Shown here in pieces: positions 45,288-55,961 of a stretch of DNA of 64,000 nucleotides. The notes under the pieces were generated by a model. The model made no database searches. It was not told the DNA's origin and worked only from the letters and a program-made list of their open reading frames with translations. Each line of letters opens with the position of its first letter. The stretch's first letter is position 1. The position numbers and the translations under genes were made by a program. The DNA is from Narthecium ossifragum (Eukaryota; Streptophyta; Magnoliopsida; Dioscoreales; Nartheciaceae), in assembly GCA_963920575.1 (NCBI GenBank), contig OY986968.1, forward strand, positions 2,309,001-2,373,000, read 5' to 3'.

Positions 45288-45991
45288 ACTCTTGAAAGTT
45301 TTGAGTGGTTAGAAGGACAGGAGAAGTGATGCTAAAATTTGTTTCCCCTTCTTTTGATTAGTCAAGTCTATCACCTGAGTTAAGAGGTGAAAATTTGGGT
45401 TAAGTTTTAATTTCATCCGTCAAATTTTAGTCGTGTCAATTTGGACCTCTAATATTCAAAAATATGCGAAGAAGAGAAAAACAGAGCGCTGGCACCACCG
45501 TGCAACACAATTCACCACATGAATGTTGCTTTTATCAATGCCGCAGGAGTATAGGAGACCTTTACTCAGCCGCTGGTATATGAGAATGTCTTATTGTGCG
45601 AAGCTTGCGGCCACTTCGGACATTTTAAGGAGCGGTGCGGTAGTGCTCTAATTGTGGCGGCGACCTCTGTTCTTGGTGCGGAGGTTCCTCAAACACCAGT
45701 GTTTCCTTGGCTCTAAAAAAAATTCTTTTATGATATCATAGCATAGACATCTTGTGTTTGAACAACCCTATGTTCCGCAACTCTTGTAATTAAATATTAA
45801 CGTGTGAGTTTTTATATATCATATGAAATTAGAATATAATCAAGGATGAGTTTTTGGACATTTTCTTTCCTTGCTTTGAATTGTAACTAAGATTAACTTC
45901 ATTATTTTTTCTTCACATTTTTAGGTTTTTTTAATTAATCCTTTTAGTTTAGCTTAGGGTGGGTAAATTACCATACATGATGCAACCATAC
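45288..45991 (+). other. Spacer with LINE ORF1 zinc-knuckle remnant
   Basis: At about 45564-45680 the plus strand reads QPLVYENVLLCEACGHFGHF followed by KERC. C-x2-C-x4-H-x4-C is a zinc knuckle, and the lead-in wording is that of plant LINE ORF1 proteins (DUF4283/zf-CCHC type). The frame is short and surrounded by decayed AT-rich DNA; no reverse transcriptase is nearby. Confidence 0.5.
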
Positions 45992-46440
45992 TGTGAGGAC
46001 CTGTGCCTCTATACCTGGTTCGACCGTGTGGGTCGGACCAGTGGGTTCGGTTGGCTTTGTTTCGCGTCGGGTGTGATCTGGTGATCGCATTGTCGTTTTT
46101 GGACCTCAAGGGTAATTTGGTAAATTACGCATTGTCGGTCGGTTTCACATCCTTGTAGTGCACACACGGCCTTGGATTGATATATGTGATTGATTAGACC
46201 ATTAGGTGCGCTCTCGATTGGAAGATCGAAGCTCAATCGAAAAAGATCGAAACGGACGGCTGATATTAATCTTAACTTTACTATATAAACCCCTTCCTTT
46301 CCTCTTTCCTTCTCTCCTTTCTCTCTTTCTCTCTTTCTCTCCCGACGAGAGAGCTTCGACGGGTTCCCTGGCGGCGACGGTGAGGGGGAAGGCCGGCCTA
46401 GGCTGGTTTAGCATGGATTAAGGGAGGGTTAGCCCCGGAT
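45992..46440 (+). repeat. Possible LTR fragment
   Basis: Begins TGTGAGGACC, has a TATA box (actatataaacc) near 46280 and a CT-rich leader (46290-46340) then GC-rich sequence, as in the U3-R-U5 part of a plant LTR. No second LTR, primer site or clear 3' end was found. It could also be an unrelated promoter remnant. Confidence 0.35.
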
Positions 46441-47205
46441 TAGCGAGTTGAGGTAAATTTCTACACCTAAATTGAAGTTTAGGGTTTATTAAGGTTTTGA
46501 TTGGTTGTTTTGTTGATTTCTCTTTACTATATTGTTCCTCTAGGCTTCCTAATTTCTGATTGGAGTCTCATAAGAATTGATTTCTCTTGGATTTTTTGTT
46601 CTTTCTAAAATTGCCATGTTCTAACTTGAATTTAGACTTGCACATACTTGATCTTGGGAAATCTTAAACATTAAAGTTGTAGATCTCCGAGTCTACTTTC
46701 AGATCCCATTGGTTTCATATTTTTCTAATGTCTGTACGAATTGTTGTGAGTTTTCTTCGAAACTGAGTCGAAAAGAGAAATGAGAAAAAATTGTTAAATT
46801 CTTTGAAATTTCGACATCAAATCGATCCAATTCTTGGGTATGATGTTTCTAACATTCCTTTTTTTATATATGGTCTTGTTTAATTTGAAATTTGACGTCG
46901 TTTGGACGTGGAATTGCGAAGATTTCACATTCTCTAACTTATGGTTACTGTAGAAATCCAAAAATGAGTAATTTTGTGGATTTTGATATTTTTCTTATGT
47001 TTAATTCTTGGGGAATTATGAAATTAATGTTCTTAATGATCTCTAGGATTAGTATGTTCAATTTGAAGAACTTTGGGTAGTTAATTACTTGATTTCGACT
47101 TGTTAGTTAATTGCTAACGTCCCTATCCAATTAGTGTTAAATTGAGAATCATGTTTAATTCCTCTTGGATTTACATGCTTAGTTGGATAAAGTTTACATG
47201 GCTAA
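46441..47205. other. AT-rich sequence, nothing recognised
   Basis: Low-GC DNA lying between the LTR-like piece and an integrase fragment; probably decayed retroelement interior. No gene signal. Confidence 0.4.
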
Positions 47206-47357
47206 TTGCATGTTTTCCGGTATGTGATTATGCCACCTAAATTCATTCATCGGAGAGTTGTGAAAGTTGGCGATAAAGTTTGGTTATTCAAGGCTAGACC
47301 TAGACTCTCTTCGGGCAAACCTAGGTCTAGGTGGACCGGCCCATTCCTCGTACAACA
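47206..47357 (+). pseudogene. Ty3/gypsy integrase C-terminal fragment, cut by a gap
   Basis: From about 47230 the frame reads [40 protein letters not shown]. This is the integrase C-terminal region of Athila-type elements; the same block appears on the minus strand at about 62.05-62.2 kb ([24 protein letters not shown]). It runs straight into the N gap. Confidence 0.8.
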
Positions 47358-47557
47358 NNNNNNNNNNNNNNNNNNNNNNNNNNNNNNNNNNNNNNNNNNN
47401 NNNNNNNNNNNNNNNNNNNNNNNNNNNNNNNNNNNNNNNNNNNNNNNNNNNNNNNNNNNNNNNNNNNNNNNNNNNNNNNNNNNNNNNNNNNNNNNNNNNN
47501 NNNNNNNNNNNNNNNNNNNNNNNNNNNNNNNNNNNNNNNNNNNNNNNNNNNNNNNNN
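47358..47557. other. Assembly gap (200 N)
   Basis: Exactly 200 N placed between an integrase fragment and a tandem repeat array; the satellite next to it probably caused the break, and its true length is unknown. Confidence 0.99.
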
Positions 47558-48530
47558 CTACCATTATTTGTAGTTACTTCTCATAATTGTAGTTATTTTT
47601 CTGAAATTTGTAGCTACTTTTCCATAAAAAACGTAGGAAAACTGGGAAGTAACTACCATATTTGTAGTTACTTCCCGTAATTGTAGTTACTTTCCCATAA
47701 TTTGTAGTTACTATCCAAAAAAAAAGATAGGAAAACTGGGAAGTAACTACCAATATTTGTAGTTACTTCCCATAATTGTATTCCTTTTTCATAATTTGTA
47801 AATTACTAACACAGAAAAAAGGTAGGAAAACTGGGAAGTAACTACCAATATTTGTAGTTACTTCCCATAATTGTAGTTACTTTCCATAATTTGTAGTTAC
47901 TATCGCAGAAAGAAATGTAGGAAAACTGGGAAGTAACTACCATATTTGTAGTTACTTCCCATAATTGTAGTTACTTTTCCATAATTTGTAGTTACTATCG
48001 CAAAAAAAAAGGTAGGAAAACTGGGAAGTAACTACCAATATTTGTAGTTACTTCCCATAATTGTAGTTACTTTTCCATAATTTGTACTTACTAACGCAGA
48101 AAAAAGGTAGGAAAACTGGGAAGTAACTACCAATATTTGTAGTTACTTTCCATAATTGTAGTTACTTTCCATAATTTGTAGTTACTATCGCAGAAAAAAT
48201 CTAGGAAAACTGGAAAGTAACTACCAATATTTGTAGTTACTTCCCATAATTGTAGTTATTTTTCCATAATTTGTAGTTACTATCGCAAAAAAATGTAGGA
48301 AAATTGGGAAGTAACTTCCAATATTTGTAGTTACTTCCCATAATTGTAGTTACTTTTCCATAATTTGTAGTTACTAACGCAGAAAAAAGGTAGGAAAACT
48401 GGGAAGTAACTACCAATATTTGTAGTTACTTCCCATAAATTGGTGATTACTTTCCAATATTTGGTAATCACTTTCATTATTTTGTAGTCACATCCCAATA
48501 TTTGGTAATCACTTCTCAATATTTAGTAAT
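47558..48530 (+). repeat. Tandem satellite array, about 95-bp unit
   Basis: The unit contains aaaactgggaagtaactacc, aatatttgtagttacttccc, ataattgtagttacttt and ttgtagttactatcgcag. The anchor actggg recurs at about 47641, 47735, 47830, 47925, 48020, 48115, 48209, 48302 and 48398, a period of 93-96 bp. The first copies are cut by the gap; the last copies decay after 48430. Each unit repeats a smaller tgtagttact motif about three times, so it arose from a shorter repeat. Confidence 0.95.
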
Positions 48531-49639
48531 TACTTTTAAAAAAAAATTCCGCAAAAATTTCTATATTCCATTAATTTTCCCTACTTTTATGCCATTTTCC
48601 CAATTTTTTCGCATATTTTCCTATTTCCCATTAAGTTTTTTTACTTTTCAGTAATTTCCTTTTTTACCGTTAATGCCTGCTCCCAAAAAAAAATCCAAAT
48701 TTTTTTTATATTTTATGGTATTTTTTTATACTTTTCTACCATTTTTTCCGGCAATTTTCCTATTTTCTGGTATTTTCCATCTATTTTCTAGTATTTTCGT
48801 TTTTACTATTAATGCCCCCATTAATGCATGCATCCAGACATAAGTGGATGCATACATGCCTTTCATGTATTGGGAATAGATGTATATATTCCCAACCACT
48901 CCAATTAATGGCAACCATCTAATTCAAAAGTTAACCATCCATCTCTCATTTAAAAAAATAGATAAATGGTATTTTAGAGATAAAAAAAGTACAGCTGTTC
49001 AAAAAGGGACTAAATGGCTTAAAATCTTTCAAGGAGACTATACAACAAATAAAGTCTCCAAAAGAAACTAAACACCAATTTTTCGTAAAAACAGAAAAGG
49101 GAGGCACCCACACAAGATATCTTGGTAATCACTAACCAATTAGATTGATGAAAGTCTAGAGTTTGACAATTGGCATTCTCTCGTTGATGAGGCTGACTTT
49201 GACGAGATTGGTTGTGACGCGGCTGGCAGGGTGCCGGCCGCACACCTTCCGGTCTGCAGCTCAGCCTTATTAGGAATGAAGCATGCAAACACCAACTATA
49301 TAATTTCTTGTGAAATAAAATAAAGCTGATCGAGGTCAGTTTATATATTTCTATTATAATTTAACAAGACTACGTTCTGACCAGTGGAATAAATAAATAG
49401 ATGTTATGTACCTTGTCACAAGAAATAAGCAATTATATATGACACGATGGGAGTAAAATATCAATAAGATCTTATATCATTCTTATACGAGGCTATGATT
49501 ATAATTGAAATTTTTATAATCATACATGACGGAAGAATATCCTAGTGGAGCATATGTGACGCCTATGTGGTATAATAATTCTAGATTGATGGGGGTTTAG
49601 TGGGAGGGAGTTATTGAGTGGTTATTGAGGTGGAGTTGG
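48531..49639. other. AT-rich decayed sequence
   Basis: T-rich text with cattttcc/ttttccc motifs to 48800, then nondescript AT-rich DNA. No gene, and no clear repeat besides the Helitron-like terminus at its right end. Confidence 0.4.
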
Positions 49640-49690
49640 TGGTTGCCCTGTCATGTGATAGGGGCCAACTAGTATATATATATATATATA
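49640..49690 (+). mobile_element. Helitron-like 3' terminus
   Basis: The hairpin CCCT-GTCATGTGAT-AGGG (about 49646-49663) is followed by gccaa and CTAG|T at 49669-49673, then a TA run. It resembles the termini in AAPT intron 10. No 5' end was identified. Confidence 0.55.
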
Positions 49691-50290
49691 GCTTTTTTTT
49701 CTTTGTCCTTTTTCTTGTTTTTTAACAGTTGATTTCCTCACGTCTCCTCTATTGGGACGATCTAATAAACTGGCGCACGGTGCGGACGAACACACGCACA
49801 TGCAGTGTGTGTACACAGTCCAGATTCAAAGCAACATGCAGTTCATTAATTTGACATGCAATGTTGAGATTATATGTTTCAGGAACTGCTTGCTAGCTAC
49901 AGTGTTCAGATTCTCCTAGAAGCACACAGCTAGCTTTGGGTTTTAGAACTGGCGCCATGTCTGATGTCTCCTCCTCCTTCTAGAGGAAATGCCAGAATCA
50001 TCAAGGAGGTGCCTCCAAATTAAGTCTCTGGTGTTGGTGGATGGTATCCATCTTTATGTGACTTCTCCGAATTTTTGTTGGGTTTGTGGCTCATCGTTTT
50101 CTAACTTGACTAGCTAGGATTGACAATTACCTTTTTCGCTAGTTGGAGTGGTCTCCTTTTTTTTTCTAATATTTGTTTTGATACTAGATATAAAATTTAG
50201 AGGTTTTAGGTTAGGATTTTGATTTTCCTATATAATAAAGAGTTAAAACTCTATTTTTCCGTTTAGCTTGGGTCTGCAAGTCTCTCTGGT

Positions 50291-50334
<44 letters not shown>

Positions 50335-51023
50335 GGGGGGGGGAGATGGGTTTGGTTTGTCATTTGTGAGATTTTGATCTGTTTTTGTGAGATTGGTGGA
50401 GAGATGGAGATTTATTAGTTAATAGTCTTATTTGTAGAAGTTCTTTGTGAAACTCCTGTACGTAACAATTGTTTTGTTTTTAGTGATCTAGAGATTGGAT
50501 TTTTGGTTTGTTAGTGGATGTAAGCAATTGCCTTGTGGAAAATTTGAGGTTCTTCGATTAAATCCTTTGAATCTTCGAAGCCGTGTTCGAACATCAATGA
50601 TAGCCTTTTTTTTCAAGATTTCCAAAGAAAACAAACATGGAATTTTCAAGGCGCTGTAGTAATCAACATGCTTTTTCAAAGTCTAGTTTTGGCATATTAC
50701 TTCAGAGGGATTTTTGCATTCAATGAAAATACCATCTTCTGTGGCGAGAAACGGGAGCAAAACCCCCGTCAAATTATAGTAACGGAGTCTGAAGTCGGAA
50801 CTAAATTTCATTTAGTGTATAACTTGTTGATATCGAATTACAAATTCCAAATCTAATAGTAGCAAAGTGCAATTCTAAAAAAGTGCAGGATAACAACGTG
50901 CACAAATCCCTACTTCAAAAGGTCCATGGCAACAAGTCAATGATTTGGACAATAATCTCATCTTCCCCTTTAAATCCTTGTACCCCATCTTGATGTCCTC
51001 ACAGGAAGCCACTAAAAAGGGAG
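49691..51023 (+). other. Duplicated spacer with exon-2 remnant and (GA)n-poly(G)
   Basis: 49818-50000 repeats the 43.15-43.35 kb block, and 49930-49985 (gggttttagaactggcgcca) is a peptide-gene exon-2 remnant. A (GA)n run runs into about 20 G at 50298-50343. 50490-50700 matches 44590-44850 and 53490-53720 (shared gattggatttttggtttgtt and gaggttctt.tttgattt...cttcgaagc). It is upstream sequence of peptide copy B. Confidence 0.6.
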
Positions 51024-51239
51024 ATGAAACCCTCTCATCTCTCCATCTATTCTCTGGCACTGTTTGCAACTCTGCTAATTGCCTTCTTTTGTCTCCACGT
51101 ATTGCTCGCCAATGGAGGTAATTATATAGTCTTGTTTCAAGTGTTCAGTATTCTAATCATGTATGTATGTATGCATGCATGCTTTGTGCTGTTGCATGTA
51201 GGTACGGAGCACAGGGCTTTAGGTGATAGAGATGACTAA
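51024..51239 (+). pseudogene. Small secreted peptide precursor, copy B, truncated
   Basis: Exon 1 (51024-51117) encodes MKPSHLSIYSLALFATLLIA then FFCLHVLLANGG, nearly the same as copy A. The donor is GTAATT; exon 2 would start at 51202 (GTEHRALGDRDD) and stops at TAA 51237-51239, giving 43 aa. Beyond the stop, in the same frame, the text continues with further stops and ends IYGPPSMEAA, matching the GPPCMEAA end of copy A. So the reading frame was broken by mutation inside exon 2. The 84-bp intron has no stop and is in frame, so an unspliced 71-aa product is also possible. Confidence 0.55.
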
Positions 51240-52557
51240 AGGGACCCAAATCACATTCCTGTAGGTCATGGGTGACAAGCCCATAGGTGACAATTAACCA
51301 ACAAGCAAGCCCTTGATTCAATATATGGTCCTCCATCAATGGAAGCAGCAAAAGGAGAAGCTAGTGCAGCTGAAATGTTTCTTGTACTTTTTATTGCTTC
51401 TTTCCTCTCTTTGATTAGTCATGCCTGTTACATGAGTTCATGGGCACAAATGCGCGCACTCCAAAAGCACTTAATAGCTATATAATGTTCAACCGAAGAC
51501 TATTTATTATGTATGCAAGCTATTGTGATTATCTAAATCTATGTTCTACTTACCAAAGCCCGGCCGAAATTTTTATTACAATCTTCTTCTTGCAGGTTTC
51601 ATTTTTATTTCCATTTGGGTTTGGCTGGCATTAGTAGAGGGAAACACAAAATTAGAGTAGAATGTAACCAAACAATTTTTTAGTTTGGCGGAAACATGTG
51701 CTCGATCCAATCTATAGTTTTAATCTGCGCGAAATTGATCCATAGTGAAGAGAGTATTTTTATTAAGAGAATTGGTCCACCAAATCACCCAAAGAATTAA
51801 GTATGTTATATTGGGTTTGGATACTCTTCTTCCCATCATCAAGTTCATGTGTTTCACTTTCCATAGTGGTGATAGCGTAACAATTAAGACTTATAACTTC
51901 ATGCGTGAGATCTTGTGTTCAAATCATTTATTTGAAAAGCTTGTAGTTTAATGTGTATTGTACCCATCCCAAGCTAATTAAGGAAAAACCATGCTTAATT
52001 AAGGGGGAAAAAATCCCGATTTTTCATAGATCTCTTCGACTTCCTCTACAATCACAGAGAGTGGGAATTCTCTCCCACAATTCCTGATTAATGTTTTACG
52101 AGTGTCAACATAAAAATACAAAAGTTTTATGATATTTTTCACCAAAGAAAAAGAAAGCAACGTGGAAACTGAAGCCATTGCAATCTTTTCATTGTAAATT
52201 GCATAAAAATATAAATTGCTTAAAAATATACATTTTCACTTGGGTCTTTTCATTGTAGTCAACCAAAAGTCAAGTGGATAATTAATTTTCCAGTTCATCA
52301 TGGACATTCATATTGAACAATCATTTACCTTCCTATGATTTTAGAAAAATAACATTAACTATTATAAAACACCTATATCTTAGGAACTATATGCTTATAG
52401 TTTAATTTCCATACGCATAAAACACCTATTGGTTGAAACATATAAGAAGCAGCTAGCAAATAAATTAAATAAAAATAACCTATATATATATTGTGATAAA
52501 AATTGAAATGGTAGGAATAATTGATTAACAAAATAAGTCAATGCTGGGAAACTTCTC
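51240..52557. other. AT-rich spacer
   Basis: The remains of copy B exon 2 reach about 51400; the rest is AT-rich with no recognisable gene or repeat. Confidence 0.4.
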
Positions 52558-53475
52558 TGCTGTAATTAAAGAGAATCTTACTAGCTCGATCCTAATTTTG
52601 TCACAGCTACGAGAAACCTATATATGATGCAGATCATATTCCCAAATCAAATATCTGCTATGACGAGATCAAATTCCCCATTTGTCCTTTTAAGAGTAGA
52701 GATGGCATCTTCCGTAGTCTTGCATACAGTAACTGGAAACTGAAAACATTAGACAACAAATAGGAATGAAGAATAGAATCAGCTAGCATTGGAATCATTG
52801 TTAGGATTGATCATAAAGAAAATAAACGCATTCATGAAGAAATTAACAGGTAAATAAATAGAAATCGCATGTCTTTAAATCGATCACACGCGTCAGATGA
52901 ATCTAGAATATTATAAGAAGCAAGAATATTGGTTAATTAAAAGACTAGGAAACACAAACACTTGTAGCAGCAAAGCAAAGGACATGGGTATTCTTGTCCG
53001 ACATTTAATGTCAATGATCCTTTTATCTTAGCACTAAAAACTGTTTAAGAAAAAGAACGACTGTATTAATACAGTGCCATGCACGTTGCTTAAAACGACA
53101 AACATTTTACCTTTTAGATCTCTTAATTTACACGGAATGTGGGCGTAATCAAAAGTGATGATGCTCAATATGAAATTAAACGACAACAACGATGACGGTA
53201 GCAGTAATCTTCATTTCACAAATAAAAACAGAGAAGACCAAAATCTCCGGACATCACCAAATATGTACCATATATGGCTCATTTCACCACTGATCAGGGA
53301 TGAAGCCATCTGAAATTACGTTTGAAGTTCTCACCAAATATATAGTACTACAACACACGTACGTGCACGTACACCCACAAAGGTGAGAGCTAGAGAGATG
53401 AGTCAAATTAACCTTGCAGAATCATAGAGCTGGTACCGAAATAGCACAGATTGAGATGACATTGCTTATTTTAGT
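52558..53475 (-). pseudogene. Partial duplicate of the response regulator gene
   Basis: This stretch copies 40170-41470 in the same orientation: the end of exon 3 with its donor, most of exon 2 and the intron upstream of it. About 430 bases are missing between the parts matching 40248 and 40681, which removes most of exon 3 and the end of exon 2. The text is otherwise close, with small indels. It lacks exon 1, the Myb exons and the C-terminal exon, so it cannot make a regulator. It sits directly before peptide copy C. Confidence 0.88.
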
Positions 53476-53938
53476 AGTGATATGGATGAGATTGGATTTT
53501 TGGTTTGTTTGTGGATGTAAGGAATCGCCTAGCTTCTTGTGGAAAATATGAGGTTCTCTTTGATTTAATCCTTTGAATCTTCGAAGCCGCGCGTGTTCGG
53601 ACATCAAAGATAGCCTTTTTCAAGATTTCCACTAAAGAAAACAAACATGGAATTTTCAAGACGCCATAGTAATCAACACGTACGCTTTTTCAAAGTCTAG
53701 TTTAATTGGCATATTACTTCAAGAAGTCCAAGTCAACAAGTCAATGATTAGGACTATCTCATCTTCTCCTTGATTTAAATCAACGTCTCCAATCTTTATG
53801 TCCGTCCTCACGCAAATTTCCAAATTCTGATTGGTTTAAAGTACTTAAAACAATTTAGTGGTTTAGGCGAATCCCAACAGTAGGGAAGAAGATTCAACCA
53901 TATATGACATCCTCCTTTTAAATTCTCATACACAACAC

Positions 53939-53947
53939 TATATAAAT
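53939..53947 (+). promoter_or_regulatory. TATA box of peptide copy C
   Basis: tatataaat about 42 bases before the start codon, implying a very short 5' leader. Copies A and B have tttaaat at a similar place. Confidence 0.6.
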
Positions 53948-53988
53948 CAGTGAGATATGCTTCAGATCGATCCACCAAACAAAAGGAA

Positions 53989-54331
53989 ATGAAACACTAC
54001 TATTTAGCACAATTAGCAGTGTTTGCAATTCTGCTTGCCTTCTTCTTCTCTTCTGCACAGTTAGTGCTTGCCAATGGAGGAGGTAACTAACTAGCTAGCT
54101 AGCTAGTATTCTTTAGCTTCTCGAGTAGCCTTAATTAGTTGTTTCATACATACTCTAATGCGTTCATGAGTACGTACTCTAATGATACATACTTCTGTTG
54201 CTATATATATAGATATGAAGCACAGAGCTCTGGGTAGTAGGCCTGACCCCAGATCTCCTCCTACTCCTGCTTCAAATGTGGGACATCATAATCTTGGTCC
54301 CTTTTGCCCGGGGTGTTTGAAGGATCCATAG
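53989..54331 (+). CDS. Small secreted peptide precursor, copy C (70 aa)
   Basis: Exons 53989-54082 and 54213-54331 join in phase. Exon 1 encodes MKHYYLAQLAVFAILLAFFF then SSAQLVLANGG, a signal peptide. Exon 2 encodes DMKHRALGSRPDPRSPPTPA, SNVGHHNLGPFCPGCLKDP and stops at TAG. The SPPTPASNVGHH stretch resembles the Pro-rich, GH-ending cores of CEP/PIP peptides in style only. Two Cys near the end match the Cys-containing tail of copy A. A TATA box (tatataaat, 53939-53947) is about 40 bp upstream of the ATG. It shares HRALG with A and B but has the most diverged tail. Confidence 0.6.
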
Positions 54332-54439
54332 TCTTTCTTTTGTGGTGCACCTCCTCCTCCAGGGTACTACTTGATCTCAAGCCCACCTCCTCCAGAGATG
54401 GACCGGAGCAGCAAAATCACTACCGGTTCTAAGGAATCA

Positions 54440-54507
<68 letters not shown>

Positions 54508-55961
54508 AAGACCTTAGCTAGCTACTGTGGCATTTTTTATGAAAGACGAAGAAGTACCGCAGCTGAATCATACTATTTTGTTGGGTTTGGGGCTTACTGT
54601 TTCGTTATGTGACTTGGATTAATGGCAGTAATTAACTTTCTAGTGTTGGGAGTGAATTTTGTTTTCTAATATTTGTTAGAGTCATGATGCCATTCCATGC
54701 ACAATCTACGTGGGCGTGCACTACAAAAGTACCCATGCGGGTGCTAAAACGTTCGTAGAAATCAAATCCTAATTTGGTCATCCAGCGACTCCGGCAATGT
54801 AACTCACGCGATGTAATCAAAATTTAGAGATTTCAATTTTAAACATGGTCACGTCACTCAGAAATTAGGAGACATAAAAGGCCTTGTTTGGTACGGGATA
54901 TTCCTCTCATATTTTCATACTTATCCTCAAACACTTTTTTCTATTTCAAGTAATTATTACATATTTATTCTCATTTCATACCACTGTCACTTTACTTTTT
55001 CTTATTTCAAGTAATTATTACTATTTTATTTTTAATTTTTCTAATCCAAAATCTCTTATTTCCACTTTACCTAACCCTATACCAAATGAGACCAAAAGGT
55101 CTTACGTGGCGGCTCCAATGTCCGCTGCCAAGTCGAGTGTGCACTTATGGTGTGCTTTTTTTTATCATTTCTCTATTTGATCTGAAATTGGATAGAAAGT
55201 TTAGAGGTTTTTAAATTGGATTGGATTTTGGCGCAGGGTAAACGTGAAACATCTCGTCAGGAGAGACAACCGACCTCTTTATGGGAGAGACAATCAGATT
55301 TCTCAAAGAGGAGAAAGCAACTCTAATTTTTACTAATCAAAAGTTCTGTCTTACAAACCCTAAAACCTCCTTTTATGTGTTAAGGAGAGACCAATTCACA
55401 CATGGACTCAAACAGGACTTAACCCAATCCTAATAATTAAACCAGGAATTAAGGAGAAGAAAAACCGGCTAGAAATAGGAAACCTGCTAAAAATAGAAAG
55501 ACCGATAACCTGTCTAAAAATGAAAGTTTTACACAAAAACGGAATTTTAACCCATAAGGAAAAGGAATCTGGAGATTTGGAGGTCAAGGTAATGGAGAGA
55601 TCTTCGATCTCCAATGAATCTCGTCGGGCTCGTAGAGCCGGTCGAAACGGCTGGTCGCACTCCCCGATCGGACATCGGAGTCGAAAGTTATGCCTATCCG
55701 ACGGTCACGGTCGTACGGAGATCTGAGTCGGACGGATGGAGTTCGAACGCGATTGGATCGCCTAGGGAGTTGCTCCGGATCGGACTCAGTCATGTCTGGA
55801 TCTGGATTTGGTGCTACATCAGATTTCCTATACAGTAAAGAAATAAAACAGTCTATTTTGTAGTTTTTGCTTCGGGGCTCTTATAGCATTTTTTTCTTTT
55901 TCCTTTTTCTTGTTTTTTTAAGAGTTGACTTTCTCACATCTCCTTCTATTGGGTCTATTAT
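54332..55961. other. Duplicated spacer with (TA)n, a MITE and a GC-rich insertion
   Basis: A TA run of about 55 bases lies at 54447-54501. Parts around 55160-55235 and 55825-55961 match 50160-50290 and 49690-49760. The roughly 590 bases between 55235 and 55825 are absent from the other copy and so are an insertion (GC-rich, about 55590-55790; possibly a solo LTR on the minus strand; no coding function). Confidence 0.5.
54880..55093. mobile_element. Tourist-like MITE
   Basis: Left end ggccttgtttggtacgggat; the right end, reverse-complemented, is ggtctcatttggtatagggt. AT-rich centre, 214 bp, no ORF. AAAA lies on both sides. Confidence 0.55.

Noticed and set aside
47558..48530. Regular repeat array that could suggest a CRISPR
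   Set aside because: Whole 95-bp units are repeated head to tail with no unique spacers, and the genome is a plant; it is a satellite.
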